Origin: an uncultured Bacteroidota bacterium
Lineage (GTDB): Bacteria; Bacteroidota; Bacteroidia; UKL13-3
NCBI GenBank assembly: GCA_903901345.1
Contig: CAIUQQ010000052.1
Coordinates: 1-33,011 of the forward strand
Direction: 5' to 3'
DNA: 33,011 bases
Numbering within the stretch: position 1 is the first letter of the stretch; each line of letters opens with the position of its first letter. Of the stretch, positions 16,372 to 24,634 are shown one piece after another. The translations under genes and the position numbers were made by a program. Under the pieces are notes generated by a model. That model was not told where the DNA came from. It searched no databases and was given only the letters and a program-made list of their open reading frames with translations.

Positions 16372-16691
16372 GCATATAATAAACCCATAAATAAGATAAA
16401 CATAAATACTAATATTTCAAATAATGCTGGCATGCCAATTTCCTTTACCACTGTAGCCCAAGGATACATAAAAACCAACTCCACATCAAATACTAAAAAA
16501 ATCAATGCAAATAAATAATAGCCTACATTAAATTGAATCCAAGAGGTTCCAGTAGTAGGAATTCCACATTCGTAAGTTTCGCCTTTTTGGGCATTCTTCT
16601 TTGTTTTTGCAACTGCTAATGAGAGTAAAATTCCTGCTCCTGCAAATGCAATTCCACAAAGTAATAATAGTATTAGTGCTGATGAACCCAT
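16341..16691 (-). CDS. nuoA: NADH-quinone oxidoreductase subunit A
   Basis: A 116-aa protein with three membrane helices. The conserved loop [20 protein letters not shown] (about 40-59, with the Cys that becomes exposed in the deactive enzyme) and the second helix [15 protein letters not shown] (about 65-79, with its acidic residues) are diagnostic. It is the first gene of the operon, and a candidate promoter lies just upstream at 16704-16733. Confidence 0.95.
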   Translation of the reverse strand: MGSSALILLLLCGIAFAGAGILLSLAVAKTKKNAQKGETYECGIPTTGTSWIQFNVGYYLFALIFLVFDVELVFMYPWATVVKEIGMPALFEILVFMFILFMGLLYAWKKGALEWK

Positions 16692-16703
16692 ATTTTAAGA
16701 TTT

Positions 16704-16733
16704 CAAATGTATTTGTTGCTATATTTTAAAAAA
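16704..16733 (-). promoter_or_regulatory. Candidate promoter of the nuo operon
   Basis: On the minus strand TACATTTG (16711-16704) matches the -7 box TAnnTTTG, and TTT stands where TTG is expected 19 bases further up (16733-16731). The implied leader before nuoA would be only a few bases long, which lowers confidence. Confidence 0.45.
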
Positions 16734-16790
16734 ATGACCTGAATCATGGAAAAACAAATTATGTACGAACCTAAACTTTATTTAAAATTA

Positions 16791-16820
16791 TTGCTTTTGC
16801 TAAATAAATCAATATTTTTG
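16791..16820 (+). promoter_or_regulatory. Consensus Bacteroidota promoter (TTG-N19-TAnnTTTG)
   Basis: TTG at 16791-16793, exactly 19 bases, then TATTTTTG at 16813-16820. This is a full match to the primary sigma-factor consensus of Bacteroidota. It faces the gene starting at 16866, giving a leader of about 40 bases, and is divergent to the nuo operon. Confidence 0.8.
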
Positions 16821-16865
16821 ATGGGCAAATAAAACAATATTTTACAAAATACAAATACAAAATAT

Positions 16866-17645
16866 ATGAACAAAAAAATAATTGCCATTATAACCCTTTT
16901 AATTACAGGCTTTTTTGCAAAAGCACAAACTACTGCTACCGATTTTAATGTAAATGATTGTGGTGGAACTTCCCGCCATCTTTTTACAGAATTAGATGCA
17001 GGCAAAATAATCGTGTTAGCCATGGTCGATCCTTGTAGTTCATGTATTGGTCCAGCAAAATCGGCATTTGCTATTTCAAAAACTTATGAAGTCACAAACC
17101 CAGGAAAAGTAGTTTATTATTTAACCGATGATTTTGGAAATACTACTTGCGCAACACTTACTAGTTGGGCTTCTACTAATGCTATTGCTGGTGTGCCAAT
17201 AATTTCAGATGAAACTGTTTCACAAGCTAATTATGGCGGTGCAGCCATGCCAAAAATTGTAATTGTTGCAGGAACAAATCATAAAATTTATTTCAATCAA
17301 AACAACGGATTAAATGCCACCACATTTACTGTAGCAATTAACAATGCAATTGCTACTTCTAGCATAAAGGAATCTGTGCAATCTGATTTTAAAATGAGTG
17401 TATATCCTAATCCCGTAAACGATAAATTGACAGTAAATTATCATTTAAACACTGCGTCTGAAATTAGCTTTGAAATATATAATTTATTAGGTTCAAAAAT
17501 AAGAAGTTTTGCTGCTTTTAAGCAAAATTCAGGCGCTCATTTAGAATCAGAATTTGAAACAGAATCATTCAATAATGGTATTTATTTTTTAAAAATAAAT
17601 ACCAATGAAAATTCACAAATTATCAGATTTTCGGTATCTCATTAA
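16866..17645 (+). CDS. Secreted thioredoxin-like protein with T9SS type A tail
   Basis: A 259-aa protein. Residues 1-21 are a signal peptide (MNKKIIAIITLLITGFFAKA). The next about 140 residues have a thioredoxin-fold pattern: strand IIVLAMVDPC, a CxxC pair at Cys57/Cys60 (PCSSCIGPA) at the start of a helix, and GGAAMPKIVIV (a cis-Pro-like position) further on. Residues about 180-259 are a Por secretion tail (SVYPNPVNDKLTV ... GIYFLKI). It therefore likely acts outside the outer membrane as a thiol or redox protein; the substrate is unknown. It is read from a consensus promoter and is followed after 17 bp by a beta-barrel gene, so the two may work together. The CxxC sequence CSSC is not the classic thioredoxin CGPC. 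Confidence 0.8.
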   Translation: MNKKIIAIITLLITGFFAKAQTTATDFNVNDCGGTSRHLFTELDAGKIIVLAMVDPCSSCIGPAKSAFAISKTYEVTNPGKVVYYLTDDFGNTTCATLTSWASTNAIAGVPIISDETVSQANYGGAAMPKIVIVAGTNHKIYFNQNNGLNATTFTVAINNAIATSSIKESVQSDFKMSVYPNPVNDKLTVNYHLNTASEISFEIYNLLGSKIRSFAAFKQNSGAHLESEFETESFNNGIYFLKINTNENSQIIRFSVSH

Positions 17646-17662
17646 TTACTAATTTTTTAAAA

Positions 17663-18685
17663 ATGCGTTTGCTTATTATTTGTTTACTATGGTTTGTTTT
17701 TTCAAACAATTCTTTTTCACAAGGCTGTTGCTCGGGTGGTAGCGGAAGTCCAATAGCGGGTGGCGTTTCCCAAGGAGTGTTACAAGAAGGACAAATGGAA
17801 TTTGGTTTAAATCACCAATATTCTTATTCCAATTATTTATATAAAGGCAGTGTTTTAGATACCGCATTAGTAAACAAAATAGATAACCTTAACAGTAATT
17901 ATTTGTATTTTAGAATGGCTTATGGTGTTACTAAAAACTTTACTTTATCTGTTGAATCTGGGTACTTTTTGAACAGGAATTTAGTAAAATTACATCCTGA
18001 AAATATTGACAATACACAAAAATCATTGGGCATTGCCGATTTAATTATTTTCCCTAGGTATGATCTTTATAATAAATCGAAAAGCAAACACCAAACTGAA
18101 ATTACCATTGGACTTGGTGTAAAAATCCCTTTAGGAAAATATAACGATTCATCATTGGTATATGAAGACCCAACCTCAGGTCAAAAACAATTCACCACAT
18201 CTGCGCCAACAGTACAGCCTACCAACGGTTCCCACGATTTGTTCTTTTATGGTTTTGCCATGAGGGATTACAAAAAACTAAAATTTAAAGTTTTTGCCAA
18301 TGCCATGTATGTAAAAAAAGGTTGGAATCCTTTGGGTGAAAAATTTGGTGATTATTTTAGTGTTGGATTATTTATTGGTAAAACTTTTTTTAAGAAAATA
18401 GGCCTTACTTTACAGGCAAAAGGCGAGTGGATTGATGCCATGCAATCGGCACCTGGCGTTGATTTATTAGGTATGTATAATATTGATGTGAAATCGACTG
18501 GAAGCGAAAAATATTCGGTAGTTCCCCAAATTAATTACAGCATTGGCACATTTACTTTTTTTGCAATGAGCGATATCCCTTTTTACCAAAACATGAGAGG
18601 CACACAAATAGGTGCAAAATACCAATTAACAACAGGCATTACTTATCGATTTATGCCTAAAAAAATTTTATGGAAAAAGGTATAA
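17663..18685 (+). CDS. Outer-membrane beta-barrel protein, hypothetical
   Basis: A 340-aa protein with a signal peptide (MRLLIICLLWFVFSNNSFSQ). The mature protein would start with GCCSGGSGSPIAGG, a twin-Cys, Gly-rich head. The rest alternates short amphipathic strands with turns (for example NHQYSYSNYLYKG, NFTLSVESGYFLNR, HQTEITIGLGVKIPLG, TGITYRFMP), as in transporter-like barrels related to the phenol-degradation MetA group. Export to the outer membrane is likely. The transported or bound ligand is unknown. It is the second gene of a pair with the thioredoxin-like protein. The twin-Cys head beside a secreted CxxC protein suggests a metal or thiol link, which is inference. Confidence 0.7.
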   Translation: MRLLIICLLWFVFSNNSFSQGCCSGGSGSPIAGGVSQGVLQEGQMEFGLNHQYSYSNYLYKGSVLDTALVNKIDNLNSNYLYFRMAYGVTKNFTLSVESGYFLNRNLVKLHPENIDNTQKSLGIADLIIFPRYDLYNKSKSKHQTEITIGLGVKIPLGKYNDSSLVYEDPTSGQKQFTTSAPTVQPTNGSHDLFFYGFAMRDYKKLKFKVFANAMYVKKGWNPLGEKFGDYFSVGLFIGKTFFKKIGLTLQAKGEWIDAMQSAPGVDLLGMYNIDVKSTGSEKYSVVPQINYSIGTFTFFAMSDIPFYQNMRGTQIGAKYQLTTGITYRFMPKKILWKKV

Positions 18686-18720
18686 TTAAATAAAAATTTC
18701 TTTTTAAAAATCTTAACAAT

Positions 18721-19500
18721 ATGCAATCACTTATCAATAAATATGGAAAATGGGCATTAATTACTGGGGCTTCATCAGGAATTGGGGCTGAGTTTGCTTT
18801 GCAATTAGCAGCTTTAAAATTTAACTTGGTTTTAGTAGCACGAAGAAAAGATAAATTGGAAAATCTTTCCGCTGAATTAATTGCTAAAAACAAAATTAAT
18901 ACATTGGTAATTTCTGCAGATTTATCTACGCCAGATTTTTTAGAAATAATAAAACAACAAACCTATCATTTGGACATTGGTTTATTAATTAACAATGCTG
19001 GTTTTTCCATTACAGGAAGTTTTTTAAATGATCAATTAGAAAACCAACTTTCACTATTAGATGTAAATTGCAAAGCACCACTTATTTTATCTCATTATTT
19101 TGGAAATAGAATGCTTTCAAGAGGTTCAGGAGGTATTATAAATATTGCTTCTACTGCTGCATTTTTACCACTTCCTTTTTGGTCAAATTATGCTGCTTCT
19201 AAAGCTTATATATTGTCGTTTTCTGAAGGAATTTGGCATGAATTAAAAAACGCAGGAATTGATGTTTTGGCTGTTTGTCCTGGTCCTACGCAAACTGAAT
19301 TTGCTGATACAGCAAAAGTTAATTTAGGTGGCATGACAGCAAGAGAAGTAGTTGATTGTTCACTTAAAAATATTGGTAAAAATTCTTCTGTTATCGTAGG
19401 ATTTGAAAATCAGTTTTCAACATTTTTCTTAAGATTTTTTAGCAGAAAATTATTAATAAAATTTGGTGCAATGTTCACTAAAAAAATTGCTATTAATTAA
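18721..19500 (+). CDS. Short-chain dehydrogenase/reductase (SDR)
   Basis: A 259-aa classical SDR. The cofactor motif TGASSGIG is at 15-22, NNAG at 91-94, and the catalytic residues are Ser144 (NIASTAAF), Tyr157 and Lys161 (YAASK). The basic pair RR (41-42) after the second strand favours NADP(H). It is cytosolic and the substrate is not evident; the overall pattern resembles the DltE/YqjQ-like group. It lies 35 bp after the barrel gene, with no terminator seen between them, and may belong to the same transcript. Confidence 0.9.
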   Translation: MQSLINKYGKWALITGASSGIGAEFALQLAALKFNLVLVARRKDKLENLSAELIAKNKINTLVISADLSTPDFLEIIKQQTYHLDIGLLINNAGFSITGSFLNDQLENQLSLLDVNCKAPLILSHYFGNRMLSRGSGGIINIASTAAFLPLPFWSNYAASKAYILSFSEGIWHELKNAGIDVLAVCPGPTQTEFADTAKVNLGGMTAREVVDCSLKNIGKNSSVIVGFENQFSTFFLRFFSRKLLIKFGAMFTKKIAIN

Positions 19501-19562
19501 TTTAGCATTCAATAAAAATAATTTTCATTGCTGTTTTAAAAACTTACACTAAGGTTTATCAT

Positions 19563-19592
19563 TTAAAACCAAGCATAGTTTGTATATATTTG
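19563..19592 (+). promoter_or_regulatory. Promoter of the acyl-CoA mutase gene
   Basis: TATATTTG at 19585-19592 is a full -7 box, with TTA (one mismatch to TTG) 19 bases upstream at 19563-19565. Transcription would start near 19600, just before the ATG at 19614. Confidence 0.65.
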
Positions 19593-19613
19593 CGCAGCTT
19601 TAAAACAAAAAAA

Positions 19614-21173
19614 ATGGCGGAAAATAAATTTACAACTGATAGCGGCATTATCATCAATAATCTTTACCAACCTGAAAGTTCAAATACCAACAATGAATTA
19701 CCAGGTGAATTTCCATATACAAGAGGTGTTCAGCCTGATATGTACCGAGGAAAATTATGGACCATGCGTCAGTATGCTGGATTTTCTACTGCTGAAGAAT
19801 CCAATAAAAGATATAAATATTTATTAGCAAATGGTACCATGGGTTTGTCGGTTGCCTTTGATTTACCAACCCAAATTGGTTATGACAGCGACCATTTAAT
19901 GAGTGAAGGTGAAGTGGGTAAGGTGGGCGTTGCCATTGATAGTTTGCGCGATATCGAAACTTTATTTGATGGAATAAATCTGCAAGACATTACCACTAGC
20001 ATGACCATCAATGCCACTGCATCTACCCTGCTTTCGTTTTATATTGCCTTGGCAAAAAAACAAGGTGCTGATATCAAGAAAATTTCAGGAACCATTCAAA
20101 ACGATATTTTAAAAGAATACGCTGCCAGAGGAACTTATATTTATCCGCCAAAACCAAGCATGCGGATCATTACCGATATTTTTGAATATTGCAGTAATGA
20201 AGTTCCAAAATGGAATACCATTTCAATAAGTGGATACCATATTAGAGAAGCTGGAAGTACAGCAGTTCAAGAAATAGCATTTACCTTAGCCAACGCAAAA
20301 GCATACAGTGAAGCAGCAATAGCAAAGGGTTTAGACATTAATGTTTTTGGACAACGATTATCGTTTTTCTTCAACGCACACAATAACTTTTTTGAGGAAA
20401 TAGCAAAGTTTAGAGCAGCACGTAGAATGTGGGCTAAAATGGCCAAAGATTTAGGTGCAACCAATCCAAAAGCCATGATGTTACGTTTTCATACGCAAAC
20501 GGGTGGAAGCACTTTAACGGCTCAACAAGCTGAAAACAATATAGCCCGTGTAACGCTACAAGCATTAGCTGCGGTAATGGGTGGAACTCAAAGTTTGCAT
20601 ACCAATGGTTTTGACGAAGCATTGAATTTACCAACTGAAGCAGCAGCCAGAACTGCATTGCGTATGCAACAAATTATAGCATTTGAAAGTGGCGTAGTAG
20701 ATACTGTAGATCCAATGGGTGGAAGTTATTTTGTAGAAGAATTAACCAATCAAGTAGAAGCAGAAGCTTGGAAATATATTGAAAAAATAGATGCCTTGGG
20801 CGGAAGCGTTAGTGCAATTGAAGAAGGTTATATGCAAAATGAAATTGCAACTGCCAGTTATAAATACCAAAAAGACATTGAAAAAAGCGAAAAAGTAATT
20901 GTTGGAGTCAATAAATTTAAGGTGAAAGAAGAAGTTGCACCTCCATCGTTTAGAATAAATGACAGCATTAGAATAGAACAAACTGAAAAGTTAAACAAAC
21001 TAAAAGCAGAAAGAAATAATAGTTTGGTAAAAGCCAATATTGAAACACTAGAACAAGCAGCTAAAGATGGCAGAAACGTGATGCCACACATTATAGAAGC
21101 CGTTGAAAACTTAGCTACACTTGGCGAAATAGCCGATACTTTTAGAGGTGTTTTTGGTGAATATAAAGCCTAA
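19614..21173 (+). CDS. B12-dependent acyl-CoA mutase, large (catalytic) chain, methylmalonyl-CoA mutase type
   Basis: A 519-aa protein from the ATG at 19614, corresponding to the substrate-binding TIM barrel only; the B12 domain is a separate gene at 23498. The enzyme class interconverts branched and linear acyl-CoA esters. Signatures: [44 protein letters not shown]. By alignment to Propionibacterium methylmalonyl-CoA mutase, Tyr54 fits Tyr89, Arg172 fits Arg207 ([12 protein letters not shown]) and His209 fits His244, with correct spacings (118 and 37). Isobutyryl-CoA mutases have Phe and Gln there, so a dicarboxylic acyl-CoA (methylmalonyl or ethylmalonyl) is the likely substrate. A TTG at 19590 would extend the frame by 8 codons but lies inside the -7 box, so it is rejected as start. 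Confidence 0.92.
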   Translation: MAENKFTTDSGIIINNLYQPESSNTNNELPGEFPYTRGVQPDMYRGKLWTMRQYAGFSTAEESNKRYKYLLANGTMGLSVAFDLPTQIGYDSDHLMSEGEVGKVGVAIDSLRDIETLFDGINLQDITTSMTINATASTLLSFYIALAKKQGADIKKISGTIQNDILKEYAARGTYIYPPKPSMRIITDIFEYCSNEVPKWNTISISGYHIREAGSTAVQEIAFTLANAKAYSEAAIAKGLDINVFGQRLSFFFNAHNNFFEEIAKFRAARRMWAKMAKDLGATNPKAMMLRFHTQTGGSTLTAQQAENNIARVTLQALAAVMGGTQSLHTNGFDEALNLPTEAAARTALRMQQIIAFESGVVDTVDPMGGSYFVEELTNQVEAEAWKYIEKIDALGGSVSAIEEGYMQNEIATASYKYQKDIEKSEKVIVGVNKFKVKEEVAPPSFRINDSIRIEQTEKLNKLKAERNNSLVKANIETLEQAAKDGRNVMPHIIEAVENLATLGEIADTFRGVFGEYKA

Positions 21174-21205
21174 TTGTACATTTTATCATATAAAAAATAT
21201 TAAAA

Positions 21206-21241
21206 AAACGCTCCTAAAAACAAAGGTTTTTAGGAGCGTTT
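21206..21241. terminator. Strong intrinsic terminator after the mutase gene
   Basis: A perfect 16-bp stem (21206-21221 with 21226-21241, core cgctcctaaaaac) and a 4-base loop. An A run precedes it and a short T-containing stretch follows. It separates the mutase gene from gltX, so the two are probably not one transcript. Confidence 0.85.
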
Positions 21242-21272
21242 GCATTTCTAAAAAAATACCAACAAAAATCCT

Positions 21273-21302
21273 TTCTCTATCTTCAAATCATTCTTATCTT
21301 CG
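21273..21302 (+). promoter_or_regulatory. Possible promoter of gltX
   Basis: TATCTTCG (21295-21302) resembles TAnnTTTG with one mismatch, and TTC stands at the -33 position with 19-base spacing. It lies between the terminator and the gltX ATG, so a promoter is expected in this interval. Confidence 0.35.
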
Positions 21303-21314
21303 CTGCGCATTATT

Positions 21315-22844
21315 ATGACAGAAAAAAGAGTTAGAGTTAGATTTGCTCCAAGTCCTACGGGAGCATTACATATAGGCGGTGTTCGTACGGCTTTATACAA
21401 TTATTTGTTTGCAAAAAAACATGGTGGCGATTTTATTCTTCGCATTGAAGATACAGATCAAGGAAGGTTTGTGCCGGGTGCGGAGCAATATATTATTGAA
21501 AGTTTAAAATGGGTTGGCATTGAGCCAAATGAAGGAATAGGTTTTGGAGATGGGGAATATGCGCCCTATCGCCAAAGCGATAGAAAACCAATGTACAAAA
21601 AATATGTAGACCAATTAATAAACGATGGTTATGCCTACTACGCTTTTGATACTGCAGAAGAATTAGATGCCATGCGCGACAGATTGAAAGCTTCGAATGT
21701 AGATTCAAAGTACGATCCCATTACGCGTAGTGCTATGAAAAACAGTTTAACTTTACCAGAAGATGAAACCAAACGCAGATTGGAGAATGGTGATGCTTAT
21801 GTAGTTCGTATTAAATTGCCACGCAAAGACGAAGTAAAATTTCATGATGAAATTAGGGGTTGGGTTACCTTTAACACTTCCACCATGGACGATAAAGTTT
21901 TGTTTAAATCAGATGGAATGCCAACTTACCACATGGCAAATGTGGTAGATGATTACAGCATGCAAATTACCCACGTAATTAGAGGCGAAGAATGGTTGCC
22001 ATCAGCACCTTTGCATGTGCTTTTATACAAATATTTGGGTTGGGAAAATGCCATGCCAAAATTTGCTCATTTACCATTATTGTTAAAACCTGATGGAAAT
22101 GGAAAATTAAGTAAACGTGATGGTGATAAATTAGGATTTCCTGTTTTTCCATTAGATTGGGTGGACCCAAATACTGGCGAAAAATCGAGTGGATACAAGC
22201 AAGCCGGATATTTGCCAGAGGCGGTTATTAATTTATTGGCATTTTTAGGATGGAATCCAGGAACAGCACAAGAATTATTTAGCAAACAAGAATTAATAGA
22301 TGCTTTTAGCTTAGAAAGAGTAAGTAAACATGGTGCTAAGTTTGATCAAAATAAAGCAAAATGGTTCAATCACCAATATATAAAAATGGAAGACAATAGC
22401 TTATTAGCTATTGAATTAAACAAACAATTGTCGGCTCAAAATATTACTGCCAATTCAACTTACGTAGAACAAGTTTGTGGTTTAATAAAAGAAAAGATTA
22501 GTTTTACGAAAGAACTTTTTGATTATAGTAACTACTTTTTTGTAGCGCCAACTGTTTATGATGAAACTGTGATAAAAAAACGTTGGAATGAAAAATCGCC
22601 ATTGGTTATTGCAGATTTAATTATATTGTTAAATAATATATTGGACTTTAATCATTCTAATATTGAGGCTGCTTATCATGAAGCATTGACCAAAAATGAA
22701 GTGGCAAGTAAAGATTTTTTACAAATGTTTAGGGTGTGCTTAAGTGGCGTGGCTGGCGGTCCGCCAATGTTTGAGATGGCTGCTTTGTTTGGCAAACAAT
22801 CAACCATTAGCAGACTTGAAAGTGCATTGCAACGCATTAAATAA
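21315..22844 (+). CDS. gltX: Glutamate--tRNA ligase
   Basis: A 509-aa class I aminoacyl-tRNA synthetase that charges tRNA(Glu) with glutamate. The HIGH motif appears as HIGG at 19-22 within RFAPSPTGALHIGGVRTAL, and the KMSKS motif as KLSKR at 264-268. The all-helical anticodon-binding half follows (SKQELIDAFSLERVSKHGAK onward). An insertion after KLSKR (GFPVFPLDWVDPNTGEK) is a variation I associate with the Bacteroidota enzymes. It sits between the two chains of the acyl-CoA mutase and is followed after 15 bp by a lipoprotein gene, probably in one transcript. Confidence 0.97.
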   Translation: MTEKRVRVRFAPSPTGALHIGGVRTALYNYLFAKKHGGDFILRIEDTDQGRFVPGAEQYIIESLKWVGIEPNEGIGFGDGEYAPYRQSDRKPMYKKYVDQLINDGYAYYAFDTAEELDAMRDRLKASNVDSKYDPITRSAMKNSLTLPEDETKRRLENGDAYVVRIKLPRKDEVKFHDEIRGWVTFNTSTMDDKVLFKSDGMPTYHMANVVDDYSMQITHVIRGEEWLPSAPLHVLLYKYLGWENAMPKFAHLPLLLKPDGNGKLSKRDGDKLGFPVFPLDWVDPNTGEKSSGYKQAGYLPEAVINLLAFLGWNPGTAQELFSKQELIDAFSLERVSKHGAKFDQNKAKWFNHQYIKMEDNSLLAIELNKQLSAQNITANSTYVEQVCGLIKEKISFTKELFDYSNYFFVAPTVYDETVIKKRWNEKSPLVIADLIILLNNILDFNHSNIEAAYHEALTKNEVASKDFLQMFRVCLSGVAGGPPMFEMAALFGKQSTISRLESALQRIK

Positions 22845-22859
22845 TTAATAAACTAAAAC

Positions 22860-23498
22860 ATGAAAAAAATCAATTTTAAATTCTTTTACTTTTTTACTTT
22901 GTTATTGATAATTATTTCTTGCGGGAGCAATAATTATTTTGACAGGTGGCCAGGACAAAGACTAAGCTCTTTTCCTGCCGAAATGCAAGAAAATTACAAA
23001 TTGAATATTGGTTTTTTTTCAGGAATGTTTGTTAAAAACAAAGACAGCATTTTACTTTTAACAATTGATGAAAACAGCATTCATGAAATTGATAAAAATA
23101 ATAGCACAGAAAATACTTTAAGCGATAGTTTAATACTTTCTAAATTAGGAAATTATTATGTGCTAAGTTCGTTAAATGCCAATGATAAAGGATTTTGGAC
23201 TATCGGTTATTTTAAAATTGTAAAAAATGGCTTAACTTACGTTCCGTATATGGGCGTAAATAAAGTGAGTGACGATAATTTGGCTAAATATTTACCATTT
23301 GTAGCTAGCTACAATACTGGCAAAACAACTATTAATTCTTTGCCGTTAAAAGATAGAGAAGCATTTTATGTTCATCATACCGATACGATTAATTATTATG
23401 AAATGGATGATACTAAATTTTTATCATTTATGGAAAATGAAAAGCCTCAAATACTAATAAAGTTTAATAAAATTTACCCTAAAAAAAGAAATAAATAA
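22860..23498 (+). CDS. Putative lipoprotein, hypothetical
   Basis: A 212-aa protein with a charged start, a hydrophobic segment ([13 protein letters not shown]) and Cys at about residue 21 in the context IISCGS, which fits a lipobox, so it should be lipid-anchored after cleavage. The remainder has no domain I recognise; Tyr- and Asn-rich strands ([32 protein letters not shown]) suggest a beta-rich fold. Its stop overlaps the start of the B12-chain gene by one base (TAATG), so their translation is probably coupled even though no functional link is evident. Confidence 0.75.
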   Translation: MKKINFKFFYFFTLLLIIISCGSNNYFDRWPGQRLSSFPAEMQENYKLNIGFFSGMFVKNKDSILLLTIDENSIHEIDKNNSTENTLSDSLILSKLGNYYVLSSLNANDKGFWTIGYFKIVKNGLTYVPYMGVNKVSDDNLAKYLPFVASYNTGKTTINSLPLKDREAFYVHHTDTINYYEMDDTKFLSFMENEKPQILIKFNKIYPKKRNK

Positions 23499-23905
23499 TG
23501 CAACGTCCTGTTAGAGTTTTAGTAGCAAAAGTAGGCTTAGATGGCCACGATAGAGGTGCAAAAGTAATAGCTACAGCACTGCGCGATGCAGGAATGGAAG
23601 TTATTTATACTGGTTTACGCCAAACTCCCGAAATGGTAGTTCAAGCTGCTTTGCAAGAAGATGTGGATGCAATTGGAGTAAGTATTCTTTCGGGCGCACA
23701 CAACACAGTTTTTCCAAAATTATTAAACTTAATGAAACAAGAAGGAATGAATGATGTGCTGTTAACTGGAGGTGGAATTATTCCTAATGAAGACATTGAA
23801 GAGCTAACAAAAATTGGCGTTGGCAAGCTTTTTACTCCAGGCACTAACACTCAAGATATAGCAGATTATATTAAGGAATGGGTTCAAAAAAACAGAAGTT
23901 TTTAA
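23498..23905 (+). CDS. Cobalamin-binding chain of the acyl-CoA mutase
   Basis: A 135-aa Rossmann-like B12-binding domain on its own. All base-off/His-on motifs are present: DxHxxG as Asp15-x-His17-xx-Gly20 (GLDGHDRG), SxL as Ser62-Ile-Leu64 (VSILSGAH), and the GG motif at 91-93 (TGGGIIP). His17 would be the lower cobalt ligand. It matches the C-terminal domain of methylmalonyl-CoA mutase and should pair with the catalytic chain encoded at 19614-21173. The two genes are separated by gltX and a lipoprotein gene, about 2.3 kb apart. No MeaB/ArgK-type GTPase chaperone is found in the window. Confidence 0.93.
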   Translation: MQRPVRVLVAKVGLDGHDRGAKVIATALRDAGMEVIYTGLRQTPEMVVQAALQEDVDAIGVSILSGAHNTVFPKLLNLMKQEGMNDVLLTGGGIIPNEDIEELTKIGVGKLFTPGTNTQDIADYIKEWVQKNRSF

Positions 23906-23965
23906 AATAAATTTCAATAAAAAAATAGGCAAAACATCATAAAAAACCAAATTCAAATTCAAATT

Positions 23966-24613
23966 ATGCAAATTCAAAAACCTTATTTAGTTGGTATTAC
24001 TGGTGGAAGTGCAATGGGGAAAACACATTTTTTGAATTCTCTAAAAAAGCTTTTTTCTACTGATGAACTTTGTGTAATTAGCCAAGACAATTATTACAAA
24101 CTTTCTTACGAACACCAATTAGATATAGAAGGGAATATTAATTTTGACTTGCCAGAGTGCATTGATTTAGATGCTTTTGCCGCTGATTTAGAAAAGCTTC
24201 ATAACAACGAAACCATTTACCGAAACGAATATTTGTTTCAACACGAAAACCAAGTTGGACCACTTTTAACGTTTAAATCTGCTCCAATAATTGTTTGTGA
24301 AGGCTTATTTATTTTTTATTCTGAGGCAATTCGCAAGCAATTTGACTTAAAAATATTCATTCAAGCCGATGAATCAATTGCGCTAAATAGGCGTTTAAAA
24401 CGTGATTCTACAGAGCGTAATATTCCCGATTCTTATATTCGTTATCAATGGAAAAACCATGTTATGCCAGCTTACGAAAAATTCCTTTTACCATTTTTAT
24501 CTCAAGCAGATATTATAGTCAATAACAATAACCATTTTGATAATAGTTTAGTGGTTTTAGATGATCATTTTAGGTATCAAATTGAGAAAAATAAGAGAAG
24601 TGCTCAGTTTTAA
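23966..24613 (+). CDS. udk: Uridine kinase
   Basis: A 215-aa P-loop kinase that phosphorylates uridine (and cytidine) in pyrimidine salvage. The Walker A motif is GGSAMGKT at 13-20, followed by the family's VISQDNYYK (Asp41, likely catalytic base region), FDLPECIDLD in the centre, IIVCEGLFIFY, and RRLKRDSTERN (lid, arginines for phosphate binding). It is cytosolic. The P-loop reads GGSAMGKT rather than the frequent GGSASGKT. It follows the B12-chain gene after 60 bp and may be part of the gltX transcript. Confidence 0.88.
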   Translation: MQIQKPYLVGITGGSAMGKTHFLNSLKKLFSTDELCVISQDNYYKLSYEHQLDIEGNINFDLPECIDLDAFAADLEKLHNNETIYRNEYLFQHENQVGPLLTFKSAPIIVCEGLFIFYSEAIRKQFDLKIFIQADESIALNRRLKRDSTERNIPDSYIRYQWKNHVMPAYEKFLLPFLSQADIIVNNNNHFDNSLVVLDDHFRYQIEKNKRSAQF

Positions 24614-24634
24614 ATAAAACCTATAAATTGCTTT

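Noticed and set aside
23966-24613. P-loop gene next to the B12 chain as a MeaB-type mutase chaperone
   Set aside because: The motifs (SQDNYYK, RRLKRDSTERN, EGLFIFY) are those of uridine kinase; GTPase motifs of MeaB are not present.
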